A stretch of DNA of 7,044 nt from Hyphomicrobiales bacterium. Lineage in GTDB: Bacteria > Pseudomonadota > Alphaproteobacteria > Rhizobiales > Devosiaceae. The stretch spans positions 1 through 7,044 of the forward strand of contig WFOP01000207.1 of the NCBI GenBank assembly GCA_015487985.1, read 5' to 3'. How positions within the stretch are numbered: position 1 is the first letter of the stretch; every line of letters begins with the position of its first letter. Made by a program: the position numbers and the translations under genes. Below, in pieces: positions 1-6,657 of the stretch. Under the pieces are notes generated by a model, which saw only the letters and a list, made by a program, of their open reading frames with translations, was not told the origin of the DNA and ran no database searches.

Positions 1-530
1 CGTGGTTTTTTGTTGCGTTTTTGTTTTTGGCTCAACATGGGTTCCAGAACCAGCGCAGCGCTCATTTTAGAACAGTCCCCGGCATAAACCCCTTGCAAAA
101 ATGTTTCCAGCAAATAGGTATATCCTGCTTTGCCCAACGCTGCTTCGCCCCATTCGCGCACGGTTTGGTTCGCTCTTAAGCCCTTGTCCCTGTTGAACAA
201 CACACCAGCCGCCCCGACTGCCATGCGTGCTGTTTCCATCGGGTTCAGCGGCCAGCGCTTCATGCCATGCCGATAGATATTCTTGACACCGGCGAGCTGA
301 CTTTTAGGGGCGTAATTAAGGCCGATTTGTTCAAATAATTCTTCCAGATCAACAGAATTTATCCACGAGCTGGCGGCATAGTCCATCGGTCCATAGGGTG
401 TTTCAAGGGTTTGGATCAGGCCGCCCGGACGTTTGGATTCTTCAAAAATTTCAACCTCGAACCCAGCCCCTAAAAGATAATAGGCGCTCAGCAGACCCGA
501 TATTCCTGCTCCGATAATTGTAATTTTCAT
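1..530 (-). CDS. hemY: Protoporphyrinogen oxidase, HemY type (5' part, cut by window edge)
   Basis: Flavoprotein expected to oxidise protoporphyrinogen IX (or coproporphyrinogen III in some lineages) in the penultimate part of heme synthesis, usually at the inner membrane. Only the first 176 codons are present; the frame runs open through base 1. A Rossmann FAD-binding start is visible: GAGISG at residues 7-12, an acidic residue ending the second strand (E30), and RPGG at 34-37. GVYAGD at 147-152 matches the family's hallmark GVYAGD segment, which separates it from generic amine oxidases. The ATG overlaps the hemN stop codon as ATGA. No Shine-Dalgarno sequence lies before it, so translation probably depends on ribosomes finishing hemN. 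The substrate-site residues and the rest of the FAD site are outside the window, so protoporphyrinogen versus coproporphyrinogen specificity cannot be judged. The position directly after hemN supports the role. Confidence 0.9.
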   Translation of the reverse strand, partial: MKITIIGAGISGLLSAYYLLGAGFEVEIFEESKRPGGLIQTLETPYGPMDYAASSWINSVDLEELFEQIGLNYAPKSQLAGVKNIYRHGMKRWPLNPMETARMAVGAAGVLFNRDKGLRANQTVREWGEAALGKAGYTYLLETFLQGVYAGDCSKMSAALVLEPMLSQKQKRNKKP

Positions 531-1876
531 ATGGCGCTGGAAAATGTCATGCTTTGGGGTTTTGCCGCAATCAATCGCTCATCGAGCGCGGTGCATACAA
601 CCCGCAAAAAGCCGCGTCCCTTGTCGGTGATTTTTATGGTGTCCCCTTCAAAATATACCAAAGCATCCGCCACCATGGGTTCCAACCTTTCCCGAACGGT
701 TTTTCCCTGAATCCGGTCGTTGAAAGTTACTTCAAATCTTGTCATCAATTCCAATATCTGACCCTGAACGATGATATCCTGTTCGCTCAATTTATGGCCA
801 CGCATGGTGGGTATTTTCCCCTCACTGGCCTGCGTTTCATAAAGCGTAAGAATTTTCTGGTTCTGATGAAAGCAGTCAGGTGAAGCAGAGATTGAACTCA
901 CCCCCAGCCCCAGCAGAACATTTGTTTTCTGGTCGGTATATCCCATGAAATTGCGGTGCAGGCGTCCCTCGTTCATCGCGATCAATAAATCGTCGTTTTC
1001 AAGGGCAAAATGGTCCATGCCGATTTCAATATAGCCGGCGCTCAAAAGGCGATTTTTGGCATATTCATAAAGGGCGCGCTTTTCCCCGGCCTCAGGCAGG
1101 TCTTCATCTTTGAAATGGCGTTGTGCCGGTTTGATCCAGGGAACAATCGCCAGCGAATAAAGCGCAATCCGGTCCGGCAGCAGTTCCAGGGTTTTGTCCA
1201 TGGTGTGTACCATTTCTGCCTGTCCCTGTCCGGGCAGTCCATAAATCAGATCAAAGTTTACCGAAACAAATCCCAGATTTCTTGCCGCTTCCAGCGTTGC
1301 GCGCGTCGTCTCAAAGGGCTGAACCCGGTTGACCAGCTTTTGCACTTTCAGGTTGAAATCCTGCACACCGATACTGATGCGGTTGAACCCCAGTTCGCTG
1401 AGTAATTTCAGATGTGCGTCAGTTGTATAATTGGGGTGGACCTCGATGGAGCCTTCAAAATTCTCCCTGTCGATTTGCACTTTCGAGAGAATACCGCTCA
1501 GCAGCCGACCAAGATTTTCCGGGGTGAGAAAAGTCGGCGTGCCCCCACCAAGGTGAATATTCTTGAGTGGACGCGTATTAAGTGCCGGAACCGCTTTCTG
1601 ATAGCTTTCCCACTCCTCAAGAACGTGTTCAACGTATGGGGTTTCATAGCGATCATGTTTGCGGGTGATCGTTGTATTGCAGGCGCAATAGCTGCATAGA
1701 GATTCACAAAATGGAATATGGATATAAAGGCTCCACGGGCTTTGGGGGTCCTCAAATGCGCGATTAAGTGAGGCCGTCCACTCATCAGTGCTTGGCGCAT
1801 CATCCCAATAGGGAACCGTGGGATAAGAGGTATATCGCGGTGCGGGACGGTCATATTTTTCAAACAAATCAGCCAT
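527..1876 (-). CDS. hemN: Oxygen-independent coproporphyrinogen III dehydrogenase (radical SAM)
   Basis: Cytoplasmic radical-SAM enzyme that decarboxylates two propionates of coproporphyrinogen III to give protoporphyrinogen IX without O2. The 449-residue length is close to E. coli HemN (about 457). The start carries the HemN-type RYTSYPT segment (residues 14-20). The 4Fe-4S/SAM cysteines are C57, C61 and C64 in a CxxxCxxC motif, followed by C66, which matches the extra cysteine of true HemN. GGGTPT (110-115) is the SAM-binding glycine motif. HRNFMGYT (307-314) is the signature that separates genuine HemN from the heme chaperone HemW. A typical C-terminal HemN domain follows. The ATG at 1876 sits inside the end of hemE, an 8-base overlap (ATGGCTGA), and the stop overlaps the next gene by 4 bases. 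The ribosome site is weak, so coupling to hemE is likely. Confidence 0.96.
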   Translation of the reverse strand: MADLFEKYDRPAPRYTSYPTVPYWDDAPSTDEWTASLNRAFEDPQSPWSLYIHIPFCESLCSYCACNTTITRKHDRYETPYVEHVLEEWESYQKAVPALNTRPLKNIHLGGGTPTFLTPENLGRLLSGILSKVQIDRENFEGSIEVHPNYTTDAHLKLLSELGFNRISIGVQDFNLKVQKLVNRVQPFETTRATLEAARNLGFVSVNFDLIYGLPGQGQAEMVHTMDKTLELLPDRIALYSLAIVPWIKPAQRHFKDEDLPEAGEKRALYEYAKNRLLSAGYIEIGMDHFALENDDLLIAMNEGRLHRNFMGYTDQKTNVLLGLGVSSISASPDCFHQNQKILTLYETQASEGKIPTMRGHKLSEQDIIVQGQILELMTRFEVTFNDRIQGKTVRERLEPMVADALVYFEGDTIKITDKGRGFLRVVCTALDERLIAAKPQSMTFSSAI

Positions 1877-2888
1877 GGGTATATTCCCGTACGGTTTTTA
1901 TAAACAGGCGAACATTTTCAGTGGGGGTTTTGGGCAGAATTCCGTGCCCCAGTCCACTGACCCATCCCCTGGGCACGCCGTTTTTATGCATGCGTTCCAG
2001 ATACAGGTTCAAATGCGTGAGGAATTCTTCCCTGGGCAAAAACAACAGGCTTTGATCGAAGTTCCCTTGGGTAAATCCGGTATCAAGTGCGCGCATGTCC
2101 GATGCTGCCCAGCGATGATCAACCCCCAGTCCGGCAAGCAAATCGCCTTCAAACAGGGGGTGGCGATAATGGGCGGGGGTGGTACCTTTGGTATAAAGCC
2201 CGATTTTTTTGGGGAAATGGCTGGCCAGTTTTTCCACATAAGGCAACACCAGCGATTGATAAAGCGAAGGGGAAAGCTCCCCGGCGGCTGTGTCAAACAG
2301 CATCACAATTTCAGCCCCCGCCGCCAGTTGTTCGCGCGTGTTTTGAATGAGAACGGGCATCAGAACATCCATAAACGGATGAAACAGATCCATGGATTTT
2401 TTGGCGTTGATCAACGCGCCCTTATGGGTGCCCTCCACCGCATAGGTGAACAGGCTCCACAATCCGCCGTTAAAACCAATCAGGCTTTTATTATCAGGCA
2501 GGCGCGCACGGGTTTTTTGCAAAGCCTGTCCCTGAAATGACAAGCGTTCGGCAATATCGGGGGAGTGGTCCAGTTTGGAAAGGGTTTCAGTGCTAAGCGA
2601 CCAGTCCAGTTTCGGCCCGCTCGAGGTATATTCAAGCCCCATGCCCAGCGCATCGAGCACAAATAAAATGTCGCTGAACATGATGGAGACATCAAAATCA
2701 AAATCTTCCATTGGTCCCATGGCCACTTCTGCCGCCAGGTCGGGGGTCCGGCATAGTTTGGTGAAACCATGTTCCTTTGAGAGCGCCTGATAATGGGAAT
2801 GATAGCGACCCGCCTGTCGCATAAACCAGATTGGTGGTGTTTTTTGAGGCTTGCGGGCCAGGGCATTTTGAAAGGCGAGATTTGTCAT
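1869..2888 (-). CDS. hemE: Uroporphyrinogen decarboxylase
   Basis: Cytoplasmic cofactor-free enzyme that removes four carboxyl groups from uroporphyrinogen III to form coproporphyrinogen III. The product is 339 residues, near the usual 340-360. WFMRQAGRY (21-29) is the N-terminal family signature and carries the substrate-binding arginines R24 and R28. FSDIL (71-75) contains the catalytic aspartate D73. GGLWSLFTYAVEG (141-153) occupies the second signature with Y149; FDTAAGELSPSLY, QGNFDQSLLF and GLGHGILPKTP (312-322, H315) follow in the usual order. The start was set at 2888 although the frame stays open to 3035: the family begins a few residues before this region, ATG 2888 overlaps the response-regulator stop as ATGA, and AGGAAAG lies 7 bases upstream. 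The second-signature wording and GVDHRW differ from E. coli and recall Bdellovibrio-type HemE, an impression from memory. Confidence 0.96.
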   Translation of the reverse strand: MTNLAFQNALARKPQKTPPIWFMRQAGRYHSHYQALSKEHGFTKLCRTPDLAAEVAMGPMEDFDFDVSIMFSDILFVLDALGMGLEYTSSGPKLDWSLSTETLSKLDHSPDIAERLSFQGQALQKTRARLPDNKSLIGFNGGLWSLFTYAVEGTHKGALINAKKSMDLFHPFMDVLMPVLIQNTREQLAAGAEIVMLFDTAAGELSPSLYQSLVLPYVEKLASHFPKKIGLYTKGTTPAHYRHPLFEGDLLAGLGVDHRWAASDMRALDTGFTQGNFDQSLLFLPREEFLTHLNLYLERMHKNGVPRGWVSGLGHGILPKTPTENVRLFIKTVREYTHG

Positions 2889-3568
2889 GGTTTTTCTTTC
2901 CTGATGGGGACCCATTGGTAGCCGACGCTGCGAATGGAACGAATATATTGAGCGCCGGTGTCGCCCAGAATCTGGCGAAGGCGAACGATGGAATTGTCGA
3001 TGGTTCGGTTGCTGGGAAACTGATCCTGCCCGCACAATTCATCCAGAATTTCATCCCGACTGACGGGCCGGGGGGCACGCTGGATCAGAATGCTCAACAG
3101 CTTGTATTCCCGGTTGGACAGATAGGTGATTTTCCCGTCGCTATCGCTTACGGACATGGTGTCCAGATTGATGGTTTTTTCGCCGCACTCGATTGTCTGC
3201 AAGGGCAGGTGACGGTCTTTGAAAACGCGCTGAATACGCAGCAGCAATTCCTTGAACACAAATGGTTTGGGAATAAACTCAGCCGCGCCCAGCTCATAGC
3301 CCTTGAGTCGGTCCAACGCCGAGCCTTGCGCGGTGAGAAAGATAAACGGCGTTGAAGCCTGCCCCTTCAGGCTCTTTGCAAAATCAAATCCCGAACCATC
3401 AGGAAGTCCCACATCCAATATCAGCAGGTCAAATTTATTTTGCCTGAAGGCCGATTGCGCCGAGGCAATGTCGCACACCCAGACCACTTTATATTCTGCG
3501 CTCCCCAGTCGCTCGCAAAGGGTGGCGCCAAGGGACTGATCATCTTCCAGCAGCAGGATCTTATTCAT
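2885..3568 (-). CDS. OmpR/PhoB-family response regulator
   Basis: Probable DNA-binding output protein of the two-component pair inside the heme operon, 227 residues. The receiver domain (about 1-118) has the acidic pair D9/D10, phospho-acceptor D52 in LILDVGLPDGSG, switch threonine T79 and lysine K101 in the IPKPF turn, so phosphorylation should work normally. The C-terminal half (about 125-222) is a winged-helix domain: TYLSNREYKLLSIL opens it, NRTIDNSIVRLRQILGD (187-203) is the recognition-helix region, and IRSVGYQW (212-219) forms the wing. The start overlaps the end of the kinase gene by 8 bases, and the stop overlaps hemE by 4. Cognate pairing with the upstream kinase is inferred from this. 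Its targets cannot be read from the sequence; the hem operon is the obvious candidate. It is analogous in context to HemR of Leptospira, an OmpR/PhoB-type heme regulator, but orthology is not shown. Confidence 0.94.
   Translation of the reverse strand: MNKILLLEDDQSLGATLCERLGSAEYKVVWVCDIASAQSAFRQNKFDLLILDVGLPDGSGFDFAKSLKGQASTPFIFLTAQGSALDRLKGYELGAAEFIPKPFVFKELLLRIQRVFKDRHLPLQTIECGEKTINLDTMSVSDSDGKITYLSNREYKLLSILIQRAPRPVSRDEILDELCGQDQFPSNRTIDNSIVRLRQILGDTGAQYIRSIRSVGYQWVPIRKEKP
2896..2902 (-). promoter_or_regulatory. Ribosome binding site for hemE inside the end of the response regulator
   Basis: On the minus strand AGGAAAG lies 7 bases before ATG 2888, within the final IRKEKP codons of the regulator. 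This decides the hemE start against the more distant in-frame starts up to 3035. Confidence 0.7.
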
Positions 3569-4418
3569 GTGTCCCCCCCTGAGGAAGGGTCAACAGAACA
3601 ATAAATCCCACGTCATTTTTTGGGGAGGGGAATGAGACTTCCCCTTTCATTTTCCTGACAAGTCTTTTCACCAGATAAAGACCAATTCCTGATCCGCCCG
3701 ATGAATTTGAGGGAAAATACATTTGTGTGAGTTGTTCGCGCCGTCCCTCAAATCCCGCCCCATCATCATGAAATTCAATGCTGATGGACCCCTTTGGCCG
3801 GGGGGATACTTCAATGTCGATGCGCCGCGCTTTTCCGTGTCTGATTGCATTGTTGATAATGTTGAGAAAGATCAGTTCAAGCGCCCGCCGGTCGGCATAA
3901 ACGCTCATGTCGTGATCAAGAGAGATTTCAATTTCAGATTCCTGAAACCGCACGCGTTCCAGAATATCAGAAATTGATACGTTCTCCATGTATAGCGGGG
4001 CCGCGTTGGACTTGGATAATTCCAGGGAGTTTTCCAGTTTCATCTTCAGGCGTTTGCTGTCCCTGTCCAGACGCAGGAGAGTTGGATTTTGCTCCCCCTG
4101 ATATTCATCCCTTAAAGCCCCCACCTGCATTTGCAGGCTGGTCATGGAGTTTTTCAAATCATGGCTGAAGGCCATGTGAAAATCGTTGAGGGTGCGGTAG
4201 GATTTCCGTTCCTGATAGATCAGGTAAAATATTGCCGCGCCACCACCCAGCAAAGCAACCAGAAGGGAAAACCCTTCCCATTGCAACATGGAACGCACAC
4301 TGCTTTCAGCCGTCAGTTCAATCTGCCGCCAGGCGTGAATAAACCACCATCCGGCAAGGGAGACGGTGAAAATCAGCCAGATAAGAGCAATCAGAACTTT
4401 GATCCGAAAGTGTTTCAT
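3561..4418 (-). CDS. Small membrane sensor histidine kinase
   Basis: Inner-membrane histidine kinase of 285 residues, presumed partner of the response regulator that follows. Two hydrophobic segments (about 7-28 and 50-68) flank only about 20 residues outside the membrane, so there is no room for a folded periplasmic sensor domain. No HAMP or PAS domain fits between the second segment and the H-box. The phospho-acceptor is H86 in FSHDLKNSMTSL, a variant H-box without the usual proline. The ATPase domain has the N-box NIINNAIRHGK (N190), the G1 box DDGAGF (218-223) and the G2 box GGSGIGLYLVKRL (241-253), so catalysis should be intact. The ATG overlaps the hemL stop as ATGA. The signal is unknown; heme, a porphyrin, redox or membrane state are inferences from the location. 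Histidine-kinase identity is very secure, the signal is not. Confidence 0.94.
   Translation of the reverse strand: MKHFRIKVLIALIWLIFTVSLAGWWFIHAWRQIELTAESSVRSMLQWEGFSLLVALLGGGAAIFYLIYQERKSYRTLNDFHMAFSHDLKNSMTSLQMQVGALRDEYQGEQNPTLLRLDRDSKRLKMKLENSLELSKSNAAPLYMENVSISDILERVRFQESEIEISLDHDMSVYADRRALELIFLNIINNAIRHGKARRIDIEVSPRPKGSISIEFHDDGAGFEGRREQLTQMYFPSNSSGGSGIGLYLVKRLVRKMKGEVSFPSPKNDVGFIVLLTLPQGGTHE
3573..3580 (-). promoter_or_regulatory. G-tract ribosome binding site for the response regulator
   Basis: On the minus strand an A followed by seven G precedes the response-regulator ATG (3568), leaving ACAC between. It lies in the Gly-Gly codons near the C-terminus of the kinase. It can pair with the anti-Shine-Dalgarno sequence in several registers. 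The homopolymer is also a place where slippage would change the last few kinase residues. Confidence 0.55.
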
Positions 4419-5701
4419 TTGCGGAAACTCTCAAAGGCACGTTCAAATTTTTTAAGGGCTTCTTCAAGAACCTCATCCGTATGGGCGTGAGAAAGAAACA
4501 TGACTTCATAGCCACTTGGTGCCACATAAATTCCCTGTTCCAGCAGGGAGAGAAAAAATGGTTTGAACCTGCTTTGCAGATCCGCCGGAAAATCCTCTGG
4601 CCCATGAATATCCATGTCTTTGGCTCCCGGACACATCCACAATAAAGACCCTGAATGCACCAGCTTGATATCGACACCGGTTTTTGCAATCAGACCTTCT
4701 AATGCGTTGGCAAACCGGTCTGTACGTTGGTTGAGCAGTTCATAATTGCCCGGTTGGGCGGCCTTTTTGAGCGTTACCAGCCCCGCCCGCATGCTGATGG
4801 GGTTGGCGCTCAGGGTGCCGGCCTGATAAACCGGGCCTTCAGGGGCGATAAAATCCATGATTTCAGCCCGTCCGGCAAATGCCCCCACGGGGAAGCCCCC
4901 GCCAATCACCTTGCCATAGGTAACAAGGTCTGGTGTAATATTGCTCACCTGAGCCATTCCACCAAGTGCCACCCGAAATCCTGAAATCACCTCGTCAAAA
5001 ATCAACAGGGCACCATGGGCTTTGCTTAAAGAGCGCAAGGTTTCAAGGAAACTGTTGGTAAGGGGCAACAGACCAAAGTTTGCCGGAAGCGGCTCCACGA
5101 TAATGGCGGCGATATGATCCCCCTCGCGTTCGAACAATGCTTTAAGCGCCACTTCATCCCCCAGCGGCAAAACCAGCGTATCGCCAGCCTGATTTTCGCT
5201 GACACCGGCGCTGGAGGACGCTGATTGTCCCCCCGCCAATCCGCTTCCCGCCTTGACCAGCATTGAATCCACATGCCCGTGATAACAGCCGTCAAATTTT
5301 ACAATCTTCGTGCGCCCGGTAAATCCGCGCGCCAGGCGAAGTGCGCTCATCACCGCTTCAGTGCCCGAATTTACAAAACGGATACGCTCAACCACGTCGA
5401 TTTTTTTTACAATCCATTCCGCAAGTTCCAGCGAATAGGGGTCTGCGGTGCCAAGGGTCCACACGTCCCCCACCGCGTTGTGCACCTCGATTTCGACATC
5501 GGGGTCTCTGTGCCCCAGAATGAGCGGACCGAAACTCTGGCAAAAATCAATATAGTCATTTCCATCAACGTCGCTCAGGGTTGCCCCTTGCGCTTTTTTG
5601 AAAAAAACCGGTGCCCCCCCAACACCCTTGAATGAGCGGACGGGGCTGTGAACGCCACCGGGGGTTACGCGTGCGGAACGGTCAAAAAGTTCTTGTGTCA
5701 T
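4415..5701 (-). CDS. hemL: Glutamate-1-semialdehyde 2,1-aminomutase
   Basis: Cytoplasmic PLP enzyme that converts glutamate-1-semialdehyde to 5-aminolevulinate, which shows that this organism uses the C5 pathway. The product is 428 residues, the usual length. Visible family features are VTPGGVHSPVR at 12-22, NSGTEAVMSALRLAR at 111-125 (phosphate-binding region), KFDGCYHGH at 135-143, IFDEVISGFR at 234-243 with PLP-nitrogen aspartate D236, and the Schiff-base lysine K264 in TYGKVIGGGFPVG, followed by AGTLSANP at 294-301. The frame is open to 5785, but the extra 28 residues are basic, do not resemble the family and lie within hemB. ATG 5701 gives the canonical N-terminus and an ATGA overlap with the hemB stop, so it was chosen. 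No strong ribosome site precedes it, which fits translational coupling. Confidence 0.97.
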   Translation of the reverse strand: MTQELFDRSARVTPGGVHSPVRSFKGVGGAPVFFKKAQGATLSDVDGNDYIDFCQSFGPLILGHRDPDVEIEVHNAVGDVWTLGTADPYSLELAEWIVKKIDVVERIRFVNSGTEAVMSALRLARGFTGRTKIVKFDGCYHGHVDSMLVKAGSGLAGGQSASSSAGVSENQAGDTLVLPLGDEVALKALFEREGDHIAAIIVEPLPANFGLLPLTNSFLETLRSLSKAHGALLIFDEVISGFRVALGGMAQVSNITPDLVTYGKVIGGGFPVGAFAGRAEIMDFIAPEGPVYQAGTLSANPISMRAGLVTLKKAAQPGNYELLNQRTDRFANALEGLIAKTGVDIKLVHSGSLLWMCPGAKDMDIHGPEDFPADLQSRFKPFFLSLLEQGIYVAPSGYEVMFLSHAHTDEVLEEALKKFERAFESFRK

Positions 5702-6657
5702 GTCAAAGCAATCCCGAGATCGTGCCCTTTTCGGGCGCCGTAGGTGATAATATATTGCGCGCCTGCGCGTTGAAATACATGCCATGTTTCAAGCAATGCG
5801 GCGTTGAAATCAGTCAAGCCTTCCCTCCCCAGCAAGGCAAGAGAGGCATATTCCCCACTCACCTGATAGACCCCGACCGGCAGGCTTGTTTTTTTGAAAA
5901 TGGGTTTGAGCAGATCAATGCTGGTCATGCCCGGCTTGAGCATCAAAAGATCCGCGCCCTCATCGGCGCAGCGCATACTGGCATTGAGGGCATCCGTGCG
6001 GTTTCTGACGTCAATCTGATATTGGCGGCGATCGCCAAAATTGGGTGTTGAATCCGCCGCCGCCCGAAAGGGACCATAAAACGCGCTGGAAAACTTGGTT
6101 GAATAACTCATGATGGGAATGTCTTGATGCCCGTGCTGGTCCAACTGCGCGCGAATTGCCGCCACCCGTCCATCCATCATGTCACTGGGGGCAATGCCGT
6201 CTGCACCCGCCCCCGCATAGGCCCGGGCATAGCTGCCAAGGGTATTCAAGGTGGCCTCAAGGTCAATTTTGCTTTGTGAGTCTTCCTGAAACAAACAACA
6301 ATGTCCCAAAGGGGATGAAGAACACAAACAGGTATCGACCCACAGATGAATGTCTGAAGCAAATGCGCCTTTGATGGCGCTGATAATATCTGCACCGGGG
6401 TCCGGGGCGATACCTTTTTGCGCGGGAACGGGAAACAGCATAAAATGGCGCACGCCATTTTTCACATCACTTTCAATCTGCCTTAGTGCTGCCTGCACAC
6501 CCATGCGCCTGTTATCCACAAGACCGACAATGTCTTCTTCGCCGGACATGGCCTCCACCACGAATATTGGCTGAATGAGCTTGGCCAGCGAAAGCCCTCC
6601 CTCAGCCAGAAGTTCGCGAATATGTGGATTTGCCCGGCTGCGCATCAGGTGTTTCAT
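5698..6657 (-). CDS. hemB: Porphobilinogen synthase (delta-aminolevulinic acid dehydratase), zinc type
   Basis: Cytoplasmic enzyme condensing two 5-aminolevulinates into porphobilinogen, immediately downstream of HemL in the pathway. The product is 319 residues, typical of the family. Both Schiff-base lysines are present: K188 in SYSTKFSSAFYGPFR and K241 in MLKPGM. The metal site has the three cysteines C110, C112 and C120 (DTCLCSSSPLGHC), the arrangement of catalytic-zinc enzymes, in place of the aspartates of magnesium-dependent ones. GDRRQYQ (208-214) and YQVSGEYA (264-271) are further conserved segments. The ATG overlaps the hemC stop by 4 bases and is preceded by a good ribosome site (AGGGGAG, 8 bases upstream). 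The stop overlaps the hemL start in the same way. Confidence 0.97.
   Translation of the reverse strand: MKHLMRSRANPHIRELLAEGGLSLAKLIQPIFVVEAMSGEEDIVGLVDNRRMGVQAALRQIESDVKNGVRHFMLFPVPAQKGIAPDPGADIISAIKGAFASDIHLWVDTCLCSSSPLGHCCLFQEDSQSKIDLEATLNTLGSYARAYAGAGADGIAPSDMMDGRVAAIRAQLDQHGHQDIPIMSYSTKFSSAFYGPFRAAADSTPNFGDRRQYQIDVRNRTDALNASMRCADEGADLLMLKPGMTSIDLLKPIFKKTSLPVGVYQVSGEYASLALLGREGLTDFNAALLETWHVFQRAGAQYIITYGARKGHDLGIALT

Noticed and set aside
283..302. TTGACA plus a second TGAC-type half-site in hemY, considered as a promoter or direct-repeat operator
   Set aside because: The half-sites differ (TGACA and TGACT) and are separated by 9 bases, no -10 box follows, and the site is inside a coding region on the non-coding strand.
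2291..2296. A minus-strand TTGACA within hemE, considered as an internal promoter for hemN
   Set aside because: No TATAAT-like element lies 16-18 bases downstream; the same was true of similar matches near 5701-5706 and 6899-6904.
1875..2540. A 221-codon open frame on the plus strand opposite hemE
   Set aside because: It lies fully antisense to a well-supported hemE, its translation shows no recognisable domain, and it has no neighbouring gene or convincing ribosome site. It is explained by the codon usage of the opposite strand.
2889..3035. A longer HemE N-terminus starting at 3035
   Set aside because: The 49 extra codons lie out of frame within the DNA-binding domain of the regulator; ATG 2888 has a ribosome site and a family-like start.
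2831..3355. A 174-codon plus-strand open frame opposite the response regulator
   Set aside because: It is antisense to clear receiver and winged-helix motifs and crosses the regulator/hemE junction; no domain was seen.
5702..5785. A longer HemL N-terminus starting at 5785
   Set aside because: The extra 28 residues are arginine-rich and unlike the family, and would overlap hemB by 88 bases; ATG 5701 gives the canonical start and an ATGA junction.
5632..6051. A 139-codon plus-strand open frame opposite hemB and the start of hemL
   Set aside because: It is a shadow of two genes with intact catalytic motifs and shows no protein family features.
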